This document shows, piece by piece, positions 1 through 11,874 of a stretch of 64,000 nt of DNA (the stretch's first letter is position 1; each line of letters begins with the position of its first letter). The notes under the pieces were generated by a model. The model worked only from the letters and a program-made list of their open reading frames with translations. It ran no database searches and had not been told where the DNA came from. The translations under genes were made by a program, and so were the position numbers. The stretch is from Uranotaenia lowii (taxonomy: Eukaryota > Arthropoda > Insecta > Diptera > Culicidae), in NCBI RefSeq assembly GCF_029784155.1, contig NC_073693.1, positions 335,994,023 through 336,058,022 on the forward strand, read 5' to 3'.

Positions 1-796
1 GTTGTCGGAATTTTTTTTTATATATGCTGAACGAATGAAGGTACAGGTTTTAGATGTTTTTGGACATATTTTGTGGTGGATAAATAAGTAGCTTGGAGTT
101 GGCAGGCACTCGAATGCAATTTTCTGGACTGTGATTTTAGGTATACTACACGCATGATATGATTAAATTGACTATGGTAGGTCGTACAAGATCTTCCGAT
201 TAATGACTTGGTTGACTCAAGTGGACAACGCTTTCACACGCTCGAACACATACATTTTACAGGATTTTTAACGACTTTCACATTAACTTCCTTGATAGAT
301 GATGCAGTTTGAAATTCTCACACACGCTCATACATACCGTACCGTACATACCGTCTGATGCTTCGATTTGGTTTATGATCCGGTTCGAAGGACCATGTTC
401 AGGATCACCCCTGATGGCAAGATCGATAGCATCAGATATTTCTTTACCGAATAAAAACGCACTCATTCCGAAACATTACAAACATAGTGGACTGTATTTT
501 ACTTAGACCTAATTACAAAATTGGACTTTCGACAAACACTGACTTTGGTCTATCTAGACCTCTGACTGGCCACTTAGGCCTCTGACTCTGGCCACTTAGG
601 CCTCTGATTTTGTTACCGTCTCCTCTGGTGGTTGGCTGGGAAAAGAGACCGAGCCTTGGGCTGACTTGGGCTCGACCCTTTGGAAAATCCTCTTCGTGGC
701 CGAGGAAAAGCCGATGATTTTGGCGCGCATCTCAGCCGTTAATGCGCTCAGCATCGCCATGTTGCTACTGGGTCATTACGTCTCTTAGGGTGATTC
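1..796. other. Non-coding flank, no gene seen
   Basis: No open frame here has family-like composition or splice signals. A short degenerate tandem motif built on 'ccacttaggcctctgac' lies at about 560-610. A GC-richer patch at 610-790 has no recognisable coding content. Confidence 0.4.
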
Positions 797-1132
797 ATGG
801 TGACCCGTTCATTCCAGAACAGAGGGTTACCGAATAATTATAGAAGCATTTCTCGTTCACATATTTCCTTCCGTGTCAAATTTGATTCCATTTGTTTGAT
901 GATTTTCCGAGTTATGGAATACCCACCCTTCCTATTCCCGTACTTAACAGAGGGAGGGGTCTCAAACTGTCATAAAAACAATTCTCGTATCCAAATACCC
1001 TCCCATGCCAAATTTGGTTCCATTTGCCCGATTTGTTCTACAGTTACGCAAAGACCCCTCCCCGATTCCTATTTCCCCACTGAAAAAAGGGAGGGGTACC
1101 AACCAAAGTTTCTTTCGAGAGAGGAATATTAA
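797..1132. repeat. Degenerate tandem repeat, about 131-bp step
   Basis: The motif 'caaatttgattccatttg' near 877 recurs as 'caaatttggttccatttg' near 1008, about 131 bp later. Both are followed by a Cys/Gly-like GC-rich run ending in 'gaggggt'. The open frame across this stretch is a by-product of the repeat. The pattern resembles decayed interspersed repeats common in mosquito genomes, but that family assignment is from memory and uncertain. Confidence 0.45.
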
Positions 1133-3035
1133 AGGAACCTTCTCCGGTTCACAAAGATGATTTTTTATGTTCTCAGGTTTAAAAGATTTTCTTGATTTAG
1201 TACTCAAATTTATGGTGATAAAATATTGAAAATATAACACCAACTTCAAAGACTTTGAATTTCTGCTAAAACATACATATGTAGTTAAATTTATCGATTT
1301 TTTTTGTTAATTTCAGATATTCAATGATTGGATAAACAATAAACAGTTAATTTAATATCATAGCTTTTTTTTTATAAAAAAAACGCAAATATCATTTAAA
1401 ATTTTATTCAAAAATTTCATTGACAAATTCAAACGAGCCGTTATAAGCTGATTGAATATCATACCAAACCTCTTTGATTTTTTTTTAAATGGTTTGGATT
1501 CCATTCGTGCTGCATCTCTTTAGGCCTATTTTGGACAATGAGGGGCACAAGTTAAAATTTTCGGCAGCCGTTATCTCGGAGCCATAAACTTTTTCGCTTG
1601 TTGATCGAAAATAAAAGCAAACGGGCATCAATTACTGCTGCTGCCTTTGCCTAAAATTCGATGGGAAAATGGTTTGATTTTTATGATTTTTCTCCCAATA
1701 CATAAACGACCTGGAATATTTGGGCTGAGAGGGTGGATGGATTGCGAAAGGTTGTTGATTGAATGGTCGATCGGAAGGTTGTTTGATGGGTGAGCTGTTA
1801 ATTACTTTCTTGTGAGAAGGGCGTCAATTTTTCGATACGACAAATTACGGTTCCTCGAGATGATTAATGCAAGCAAAAGGAGGAAATCAATGAATGAATT
1901 TTAAAGTTAAAATGTGCAAAATAAAATTTCAAATCTGTAATATACACAAATTTGAAACAATTTGAAAAAAAAGTGACAAATAATCTTAAAATCGCCCTTC
2001 TTTTGTCAGCGGAATAATTTCATTTCCCGGAAGCCGTTCAACTGACCGAATAGATGTTTTTATTGCGATTCTGTTCGCCCAAAAATAAAAAGCAATGTTA
2101 ACACCGCCGCCCCAGTAATTGACGAAAGCATAATAACAGTGTTTTTAACGGCCCACCAGTTAGCGCGGAACGTTTGGCAATGAACCCAATTTTGGCTGCG
2201 AATGTCTCCCCATTCCTTTTTTTTGGGCACCCACTTCCATTGATGGCTCATTATCGTCGGCCATGAAGTTCAGTGGAACAGAAATCGTTTCCCATTTTTA
2301 GGACTCTGCCCATTTTCATCGTATTTAAGCTTATTCAACCCTCTTTTGAATGTTTTTTTTTTCTTTTCGACTAGCGATTGTCCGGAGGAATTGTGTGTGA
2401 TTTTTTCACCCGTGTCTGAAATCAACTGTTATCGCCATTCATTTCCCTCCAAATACAAACGGCCCATCAAACATTAAAGGCCCTTTATAAAAACTGTTTT
2501 AAAGAAAGTTTCCTAGCATTTAAAATGGAACTTAAAGCACTTTAAGCTTAAATAATTTGATGAAAACCTTAGAAAATAAAAAATGAAATGAACACACATG
2601 ACTTCATATTTCCGAACATTCGAGTATCACAGTAAGTCTCAAAGTTTAACAAAAATTTATCAAACATTAAATTTAAACTTTGAAATAAGATTTTTTGCGA
2701 AACAAACAATTTTTTACAAAATTCACATAAATCTACAAACTGTAACCACGATTCTTGGTTTAAAAAAAAAAAAAATAAATAAATAAAAAAAATTCTAAAA
2801 ACTTACCAATCATTGACAAAATAACAAACATGAACATGAAAAATCTGTTTTTTCTTACTGAACTCACCACTTTGAACCATTTAAAAATAATTTCAAAATA
2901 AAACAATAACTATTTTGCAAAGAAGGTTTCAAAAACATTAATTAAACTTTCGGATACCATAAAAAATCAATGCAGAAAAACAAAAATCACCAAAAATAAA
3001 CAAAGGTAATTTTTCATGTTTGAAAAAAACCTTAG
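1133..3035. other. AT-rich non-coding DNA with one GC-richer patch
   Basis: No gene is recognised. The segment at about 2,000-2,330 is GC-richer and non-repetitive compared with its surroundings. It could be a conserved non-coding element, but one sequence alone cannot show conservation. Confidence 0.35.
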
Positions 3036-3039
3036 AGTC

Positions 3040-3480
3040 TCACATAAGATTGGCAGATTGTTAGGTTTCACCTGGGCTTGCCCGGATATTTGAAACAAAA
3101 TTTATCTGATTTCGTAATAAAAAGCCTGGATTTTTCCTGAATATATTCACTATATTAATTAAAAAAAACCCAAATTGAATAATTATTAGTTTACATTTTG
3201 CGTTTATAACAAAATCATTAAGCAAATATTGTCAAAATAATCGCCAACGGTTTTGAAAAAGCCAAGAATACGGTGAATTTTAGGTAAAATTTTCAACGAG
3301 TTTTTTCTCGATCTTGGTTTAAGAATTCCAGGGAGTTGACTCAAAATTGCCGGATATTGCTTGGATTTTAAGCTGAAAATTTTGGAATCATACGCCGAGA
3401 TTTTGCCAGGATTGAAGATAAAATTTACCAGATCTGCTCCGCCCTTATTTGTGCGGAAAAACTCTGCCCACCTTAGTCAA
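3040..3480. repeat. Decayed copy of the GCCCGGA element
   Basis: It shares scattered motifs, in the same order, with the better preserved element at 16,101-16,573: 'gcttgcccggatatttgaaacaaaattt' type sequence near the left, a run of 'gcccgg' and 'tgccagg' motifs, and an oligo-A-rich centre. The terminal 'ttgccaga' ends are eroded. It is probably an old non-autonomous DNA transposon copy. Confidence 0.4.
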
Positions 3481-3954
3481 ACAAAAGTATGATAAACAAT
3501 AAAATCTTTCAACAATTTGAAATTTAAAAAAGTGAAGAAAATTTACCAAAGAATACAGAATACATATTACAAAACAGCAATGAAAAATAATCTAAAAAAT
3601 GATTTAAAAATAATAAAAGTTACTCCAATAATTCCAAGATCAATCTCAAAGAATTTCAAAAATTGACGAACCCACAAAATGAGAAAATTAACAAAAAAAA
3701 TTTAAAACAATAAAACAAATTTAAAAAAAATTAAACCATATACGAAAAACCAGAAAGAACACGAAATAACAGTAATGCCAAGAATAACAGTAAAAAGGCA
3801 GAGCATTGGAATAAGTGACAAAAAAATATTGAATACTGGATATTATTTCCAATGAATCCCAAAAATGAAAAATAAACAAAAACAAAAATTGATAAAAAGA
3901 TGAAAAGACACAAAAAAATACAAATTTTGCAAATTGCTACAAAAACATACGAAA

Positions 3955-4322
3955 AATGTTTAAAAAAAAAAATAAAAAATAACATAAAAAAACAAATAAA
4001 AAAAAACAAAAAGTGATAGGAAATGACAAAAAAGACAATAAATTAAAAAAAGTGTACAACACTCACAAAAAAAATTAAAAATTATAAAAATTTATTCGAA
4101 AAGAATTAAAATAAAGACAATAATTGACATGAAATTTGCTTTCCATTTCATGTCAATTATTGTCTTTTTTGTTATTTTTTCGAATAATTTTTTTGTGATT
4201 AATTGAATTTTTTTTGTGAGTGATGTATTTTTTTTTTTTAATTTATGGTCCTTTTTGTCATTTCTTGTCACTTTTTGTATTTTTATTTGTATTTTTTAAT
4301 TTTTTTAAACATTTTTCGTAAA
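3955..4322. repeat. Large AT-rich inverted repeat with perfect 23-bp core hairpin
   Basis: Arms at 4,113-4,135 and 4,145-4,167 are perfect reverse complements (core 'gacaataattgacatgaaat') around a 9-nt loop. Outward from the core, imperfect complementarity continues through motifs such as 'ttattcgaa'/'ttcgaataa', 'cactcacaaaaaaaatt'/'aattttttttgtgagtg' and 'catacgaaaaatgttt'/'aaacatttttcgta'. The whole palindrome is therefore roughly 370 bp, centred near 4,140. Confidence 0.75.
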
Positions 4323-6900
4323 AAAAAAAAATTAAAAAGGATAAAAGTTGTAAAACAATATTATAAATATTATATAAGTTTTAAGACAAAATTCTTATAA
4401 AAATATGAAAAAAGCTACAAAAACAGCCATAAAATGGCGAAAAATAACAAAAAAGGACAAATAATTAAAAAAAATTGGACTGTGAAAGAAGATTGAGAAA
4501 AACAACATATATTATACAGAAATAACAAAAATTGACAAAATAAGACAAAAAATTTCTAGAAATTTAAAAAAAAGACAAAAATTAACAAAAAATGATAAAA
4601 ATGACAAAAAATGGACTTAAAGTGACAAAAAATGACAGAAAATGACAAAAAGTGACTAAAAATGAAAAAAAAAAACGACAAACAATGATACAAAAAGATC
4701 CTAAATGAACAAAAATTTCAGAAAAAAAAACAAAAAATTACAAAAAATAATATTAAAACACAAAAAAGATACAAATGACGAAAAATGACGAAAGCGGTAG
4801 ATAATAACAAAACTTTCCATGAAAGTTTAAAAATTAAAAACATGACAACAAATGATCGAAAATTACAAAAATTAACAAAAATTCAGAAATGACGAAAAAA
4901 TAGAAAAATTGCCTTTAAAATGACAAAAAAAGACAAAAAATTGCAAAAACTGACAAAAAATGATAAAAAATTTCAAAGAAAAATTAAAAATGACAAATGA
5001 AGATAAATTTTAAAAATTGACAAAAAATGACAAAAAAATAACCGAAAAAAAATCGAAAACATAAAATCGGAAAAATATAACTGACAAAAATGCCACAAAA
5101 GACAAAAAAAAATTAAAAATGACAAAAACTAACAGAAAATAAACAAAAAATATCATAAAATTACAAAAAAATGAAAAAAATAAAATAAATTTAAAAAAAT
5201 GTAAACAATTAGAAAAACAAAAAAACAAATAACAAAATTTACAAAAAATACAAAAAATTACATCCAAAAACAAATCAGATCAAATAAATTGCAAAGAATC
5301 AGAAAAAAATTAAAACATACAAATGACAATAATTAGAAAAGACTGAATAAAAGACGAAAACAAAAACAATCACAAAAAATGTTAACAAAACAATGAAATA
5401 AAAAAAAAAACACGAAAATGTCAAAAAATGACAGAAACATGAAAAAATCGAACACAAGAATCCAAAAATGATGACAAACAAATATGATATGAAAAAATTT
5501 CAATAACTGACAAAATCAACCAAAAAACAAAAAAAAATCCAAAAAGTGACAAAAGAAAACAAGTAAAATTAAAAAATTGAAAAGTTTACAAAACAATATG
5601 AGAAAAAACGACATAAAATTTTTAAAAATTGATTGAAATTGACAAAAAATGATACAAAATAACAAAAAAATAATAAAAAAAGATAAAAACAGACAAAACT
5701 GACAAAAAAATGAAAAATGACAAAAAATTTCAAAAACGACAAAAATGACAAAAACTTATGTATGAAAATGATAAAAAATATAACAAAATTTACAAAAATA
5801 ACAAAAAAAAAATGACAACACTTGAAAGAAAAATTTAAAAAAATTACAAAAAAAACAGGCGAAAAGATCTGACAAATAATAAAAGATAAAAAAAATACGA
5901 AAATCGACAAAAACATTGCCACAAACGACAAAAAAATTAAAAATTTCTTGAAATGTAAAAGATTGACAAAATTTCCAAGAAAAATTCAAAACAAATTTCC
6001 AAAAAAAATTAAAAAAAAAACTGCAAAAAAAATTACCGAAATGGCTAAAAATGACGAATAATAACAAAAAATGAAGAAGTAATTTAATAAACCATTATAA
6101 GGAATGGCAATCCTTGTCAAATATTTACAAAACATAATAATAAATGACAAAAATAATGACAAAAAATGATGAAAAATGACAAAACCGAAAACAAATTGAA
6201 AAAAAAGAGAAGTAAAATATTACGAAAAGTGACACAAAATGAAAAAAAAAATTGCAAAAAGCCATTGGAAAAAACAACGACTGCTAGAAAATCACAACAA
6301 ATGACAAAAATTGATAAAAAGAAGTCAATTAAGAGAATTGAATAAAAAATAAATAACAAAAACCTACAATTTGATGACAAAATCTGACAAAATTTATTTT
6401 TAAATAATCGGAAAAAAATAATCAAAAACAACAAGAACAAAATCAAAAAATTACAGAAAATGTCGAAAAATGACATGAATTTACAAAAAGTGAATAAAAG
6501 AACATAAAACTACAAAACGAACAACATTTAAAAAAAATAATACAGAAAAATGCAAAAAAAATCAAAAAATGATAAAAAAAAAGTTACAATAGATGAGGAA
6601 AAATGATAAGAACGGTTTTAAAATTACTCAAAATTACAAAAATGACAATGCATGGCAAAAATGGATAAAACATAGGAAAATATGATAAAATTTGACATAA
6701 AATGACTTGAAATTACAAAAAATGACAAAAAAATTACCAAAATGACCTTACCACTTGACCAAATGACAAAAAAAATAAAAAATGTCATCTTTTGACAAAT
6801 GATGACAAAAATGGTTGAAAATGTATTCTTACTATATTTTATTTATGAATAAAAAATTACATAAAATTACAACAAATTATTTTTCAAATTATTCCCTTTA
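4323..6900. repeat. Diverged low-complexity array of TGACAAAAA-type units
   Basis: Over about 2.5 kb, 'tgacaaaaa', 'ttacaaaaa' and 'taacaaaaa' recur at loose 8-12 bp spacing. The register is irregular and there are many substitutions. The composition is close to the clean 9-bp satellites at 40.2-43.3 kb and 56.75-58.05 kb, so this may be an old, decayed relative or a simple repeat of independent origin. Phe-rich open frames on the minus strand here are composition artefacts. Confidence 0.6.
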
Positions 6901-7706
6901 TGGCTGAGAATGACAAAGAAATGGAGAAAATCAAAAATTAAGTAAACATTACCAAAATTATATTTAAAAAATATTCAAAAAAAATTATAATTTTAAAAAA
7001 GTATTATAAAAAATACAAACACAACGCGAGAAGGAAAAAGGAAAAAAGGAAAAAAAACAACAACAAGTTAGTTTAAAAAGATCCTAAAAATAGGACAAAA
7101 ATGCAAAATTTTTCTTAAATGTTGAAAATGACCAATAATAGAAAAAATACTTTACTTACATGTCAAAAATTACAAATCAAACAAAACTAGTTAGATTTTC
7201 TATAAAATAACCTAAAAAAAACAAAATAATGGCTTTTGGTGAAAATACGCAGAACTTGACAGATGGTCATTGATTAAAACAATACAACATAAAAAGTTTC
7301 ACAAGTTTATTTATTTATCAAATTTATTCATACTGTTCAAATTGTTTAAAAAAAAAACTATGAATCTGAAAGATTTGTAAAACAAAGGAATTAACAATCT
7401 AAAAAAATTGCCTTAATTTTAAAAAAAATTTCAAACAACGACAGGAATGTAGACTTGGGTGAACAAGAAGAAGGACCCCTGATATGACTGAATATTTATT
7501 TATTGTTCTTGGAAACATAATTTTTTAAACTTCTAGTAAAAGACAGTTTTTCATTAATTTTTTTTTTATATGTCTCCAGAGATATTCTTTGAGTCTCAAG
7601 AACCTTCTCAGAACGATCTTATCACGCTTCGATCCCAAAAACAACACAAAACACTTCCGAATGAGAAAAAAAAATCCCGAATAATTTAAGTGTAGATGAA
7701 ACTCAC
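6901..7706. other. AT-rich DNA downstream of the Ig exon (probable intron)
   Basis: On the minus strand this lies just 3' of the Dpr-type exon's donor site, so it is probably intron of that gene. No further Ig-domain exon was found between here and position 1. The rest of the Ig domain, starting with the usual Trp-containing strand, must lie to the left of the window. Confidence 0.45.
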
Positions 7707-7900
7707 CGTTCGGTTGCCCTTGTGTTTGACGCGGCACTTGAGCACGGCCATGTCGTCCACCACGGTTGTCACGTTCCGGGGACTGATGTCATCGAAGTAC
7801 GGTTTGTTGTCCCCGGATGAGGATGCTGTCCTGGGATCCTGGGGGAAGGTCAGTGGAGCGGCCACTGATCCGTCCAAACTGGCCGGGGCCGAGGTGAATC
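7707..7900 (-). CDS. Dpr-family protein, exon with start of first Ig domain (partial gene)
   Basis: Dpr proteins are neuronal surface proteins with two Ig domains that bind DIP partners in synaptic recognition. Read on the minus strand, the exon encodes a low-complexity Pro/Ala/Ser linker, then PYFDDISPRNVTTVV, then LKCRVKHKGNRT. This is the Dpr-type start of Ig domain 1, with the first disulphide Cys in 'LKCRV' and an N-x-T glycosylation motif. A consensus acceptor ('tttcttcag') precedes position 7,900, and a consensus donor ('gtgagt', 7,706-7,701) follows a complete codon. The exon opens with the last two bases of a split Gly codon, which fits the exon at 26,378-26,618. Its GC content is well above the flanks. 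Which Dpr paralogue this is cannot be settled. The translation start lies in the upstream exon, so in-frame TTG or ATG codons here are not starts. Confidence 0.88.
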
Positions 7901-7934
7901 CTGAAGAAAGAAGAGTGAGGAAAAATTAAAAAAA

Positions 7935-10689
7935 AACCACCATGAGAGACAAGATCCGAAATTGGATCATCAAAAAGCGGCGCTCCGGTGTGGACCAATT
8001 CGCGCGGGAAAATTGGCGCAAATCGTAATCGCAATATTTCCGGTTGATGTTTGTCGCAATAAAAGTTGGTTTTAAAATGGTGAGTAAAAATTATCGCTCC
8101 ATGGGTGGGTGTCGATTTTCAAGTATCGTGCCCACACCTGCCATTGATGATGGACACGAGACAGGACAGGATACAAAAGTGGGAGTAAGACCAATAATCG
8201 GGTATGTGGGTGGGAGACGTCCTTTGTTTTTGGCTCTTCTCAGGCCCCGGGACGAGTGATGCGATATCGGAAATGACCTATTTTATCGCCTTCTACCGAT
8301 GAGTATCGTCGTCCGAGTTGTCATGTCGAAGGAAGAGGAGGAGGAGCAAAGCTCGTGGTCGTAAACAAAAATTGAGTAAATTTATTATGATTAGATGAAT
8401 AAATCATCAACAGGCAATTATTCCAAGGACCGACCGGAGAAACTGTAAAACGCTTTAGCCTTTGAAGAATAGCAAGAGATCGACGAAGATTGTATGGCTG
8501 GAAGGTCTTCATCTTTAAAACTAGACTCCTCCGTCTTGCTCGAAGTATATGGATTTAAATGGCTTTAATCTGAAAATCGGTCATCTAGAGGAGCAACTAT
8601 TCATCAATATTTTCCATCATAATTGGAGCATCGAAATTCAGTTTTGCACTTTAATTAAAATACTTCTTTAAGGTAAATTAAAAATTTCATCGAAAAAAAT
8701 ATCTTGTCATATTTATGTTGAAAATGCCTCAAATTTTGTTATATTTTTCAATAATTTGCTTTAATTTCAATTTTTTTAAATTGCTTTCGAAAGTCGCCCA
8801 ACATTATCGAATCAACGTTACAAGATATTTTTTGTGAACGAGTTTGGGATCATCATTCAGGAAATCATTTCAAACAACAATGTAGTCTATATGGAAGTTA
8901 AAAAAAACATCATGTTTATGCTTAGAACGACATTTCTGATGAACCTATTCATTTTGAGGGTTCTCTTTACATTAGACCGCTGAAAGCTTTGTATGGAAAT
9001 TTAAAATTTATAAGTTTGTGCACCATGACTTTTTGTATTGTTTTGATAACTGAAAAATAAAAAAAAAATGAAGAGATTCCTTTAGTCCTCAATTAGAGCA
9101 ACGAGTTTTAATTTTGTAGAAAAATTTGTATAGGAAAACTAAATTCGTTATTAAAAAACCACCACAGATGTACTGGAAATTCAGAAAAAAATAACTTTGC
9201 AGAACAAATGAGCCACTAACCAGACATGTATCCTAGAAAAGTTTTCAATGTTACACAGAAAAACAGTTTTTCAAAATAGTTTTTAGAATTTTACCGTTTT
9301 TGGGTGATTTAAAGCTATTTTACTGTATCCGATTTTCGTAGCCAATGAGTGATTTATTTAATTTAACCTTTGCAAAAATATTTCATGAAATAATTGTAAG
9401 CCGTAGAAAACAAGAACTGCAATTTTGAATATTTTTCCATGGATTCAGATTTCATGTTTTGAAAAGGTTATATCTTTTTTCATAAATTAATAAGTTTCTT
9501 TTAATGTAAGCAAAAATTGAAGCTTAATTAAAGACAAACCTCTTTAAAAGCTTTTTTGTATTTTCTGGATGTATTTATATGCAAACATTTCTTCTCCCAT
9601 TCCCAATTTCCTTACAAAATTGAAACGCGTTGCGCTAATTCAGGAATCAGCCAAATCATCTCAAATTTTACACTGATACTTGGTGACCCGAACAGCATAA
9701 AAAAACAAATGGGAGCAAAAAGTCATTTTTTTCTGCGGTATTATTTACATATACAATTTTTTTGTCATTTAAGATCATAACAGAAGCAACTTTTAAAAAA
9801 AATTAAAAATTTATAATTGGTTCATTTCCCACAAAGAGAATTAAAAAATGTATCGATTTTCATCGAATTTAAAAAAAAATCAAAATTTTGCCTTTGTTTT
9901 CAATTCTGCATTTTTGTGCTCTGCAAACATTCTTCTTCGAAGCTTATAAATCTTATGAAAATAAACTAAGTTTCTACGTTATATCCCTTTCAAGGAACAG
10001 TTTTTCAATTGACGGCGACAAAATATTCCGAGCTTGAAGTTTACTACGATTGCGCTTAATTTTTTTTAAACGTTTCACTTATTTTTAATTGTTTGTTATT
10101 GTGTTGTTTATTTATCTTTTTGAAATCGATTATGGCTTAATGAAAAAAAAAAAAACTGGCAGCGCTGGACTTGTTGGATGTGACCTGTTTTAAAAGCGAA
10201 TAAAAAATCAGAAATTATAGAGTAAACATACCTTCTAAAATTGAGCAGTTGACAACGGAGTACTTCGGAACCGACTGTGACCGAAACATCTGGAATCTTG
10301 GTAAACACGACGCTAAAACTACTGGATCCGAGGTATTTATTCTCACGTATTTTCAACACAAGAAATTACACCGTCGCGACCAGGGGACTGAGATAAACGG
10401 AGAATCATCGTCAATGATCAAACAAATTTTGCAGCCAATGATTGAATTTGTGGTAATTTGTTGCAATTTGTTAGAGAGAATTAGAAGGTTTAAGTTAAAA
10501 TGAGAGAAACCGGTGCTCAGAGAGAGTGGAAATGTGCTAATTGTTGCAAATTGTTGCGATTTGTTAGATTTGTTTAGCAGTTGTGGAATTTTGATCATTA
10601 CCGTTCCAAATGCAAAGAATTCTCTCTCCACTGCAATCCCTCGGTCGCGACTACGTCCATTGTTTTCATCAAACCATTTGCCCAACTAT
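7935..10689. other. Intron sequence without recognised gene
   Basis: The first 350 bases (to about 8,330) are GC-richer and unique, next to the Ig exon. The rest is AT-rich with no repeat ends or family-like frames. From about 10,430 to 10,580 there are several copies of 'aatttgttgcaatttgtt'-like words, possibly belonging to the 5' region of the LINE that follows. Confidence 0.35.
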
Positions 10690-10781
10690 CATTGGTAACT
10701 TACGTTCTCTCCGCGACGTTTTGTTTTGGAAAGTGAGACTGAGTGACTCCCACCGAAGCCGTTTGATTGCACACAATCATC

Positions 10782-11841
10782 ATGAGTTCCAATGATGATG
10801 ACGAGTCTGCAGTGATCTGTGCTATATGTGTTCACGTTGAGCATAACTTAGAGCGTGTCATCGAATGTTTTGCTTGCAATCAATCTGTTCACTTCAAGTG
10901 TAAAAAACTTCGAGGGAATGCGATTGCTAGAGCAAGAAGTAAACCATTTTTCTGCTCGTCGCAATGTTTAAACTTTCATAACCCACAGCACCAAAAAAAT
11001 GAGGGATTCGATGCTCTTGTGGAAGAAATTCGCGGAATTGCACAAAGTGTACACGAAGCGCGTCGCGAGTCTGCTAATGTACGCACCGCTATAGAAAAGT
11101 CACAGCAGCAAATAGCCGAAATTCAGGAAACCAATAAACACATTGAGGCCTCTCAGGAGTTTTTAGCATCCAAATTCGATTATCATCATGAAGCTAAAAT
11201 TAGAAATCGAAAATTGCAAGGAGAAAAATGTTGACCTTACAAAGCGTGTTGAGGGATTAGAATCTGAAATTGATGATTTTAATTGCAAAGGGCTTACGCG
11301 TAATGCCATACTTCTAGGACTACCATCCACAGAAAGCGAAAATTTACCCAAAGTTATCGTTGCTCTCGCAAATACAGTAGGCTGTAAATTGGAAAACAAT
11401 GATATTATGAGCGCGAAACGCCTAAACGGGAATAATACTACAAGAATTGCTGCGCCGGTCCTGGTTGTTTTCCAAGCTGACACAAAAAAGGAAGAATTGT
11501 TCGACAAGAAACGCTTGCACGGAGTCTTGAAGGCTGCTGACATCGGGGAATTTAATCGTGGTTCGGCCAAGACAGTGACTCTGCGGGACGAGATGACGGC
11601 ATATGGGAAAGAGCTGTTGAAGGAAACAAGGCTAGTTCAGGATGAATTAGGATACAAATATATTTGGCCAGGACGAGACGGTAAAATTCTTCTAAAGAAA
11701 ACTGATGGAGCGAAGGTGGACAAAATTGGAACAAAAAGCGAACTGCTAGCAATGCTGGAAACGAAGAATAAGCGAGCCTTGAATTACTCATCTACTTCAT
11801 CTTTTATCGTGTCGTCGCCGAAACGCATGCAGATTAATTAA
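10782..11841 (+). pseudogene. LINE ORF1: PHD finger, coiled coil, FP-like C-terminus
   Basis: Starting at the ATG at 10,782, the first 60 residues hold a Cys/His zinc-binding pattern (CAIC, CFAC, HFKC, CSSQC) typical of PHD-like fingers in ORF1 of CR1-related LINEs. About 80 residues of Glu/Gln/Lys-rich helical heptad sequence follow. A frameshift between about 11,188 and 11,232 moves the frame by +1. The second part runs to the TAA at 11,839-11,841 and ends in a segment with YIWPGRDGKILLKK, resembling the FP C-terminal domain found in insect LINE ORF1 proteins. ORF1 proteins bind RNA and form ribonucleoprotein particles. The order of domains is well supported, but domain names rest on visual pattern matching. 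Confidence 0.8.
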
Positions 11842-11874
11842 TGTGAAGTTAACAGCAAATTTGTAATAAACTAA

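Noticed and set aside
4113..4167. microRNA precursor
   Set aside because: The stem is perfect over 23 bp and embedded in a much longer palindrome of low-complexity DNA, unlike typical pre-miRNAs with bulges and unique flanks.
3731..6476. Phe-rich, membrane-like frames on the minus strand
   Set aside because: They come from A-rich low-complexity DNA; hydrophobicity is a composition effect.
11163..11570. Antisense gene over the LINE ORF1
   Set aside because: It is a shadow of the ORF1 frame on the opposite strand.
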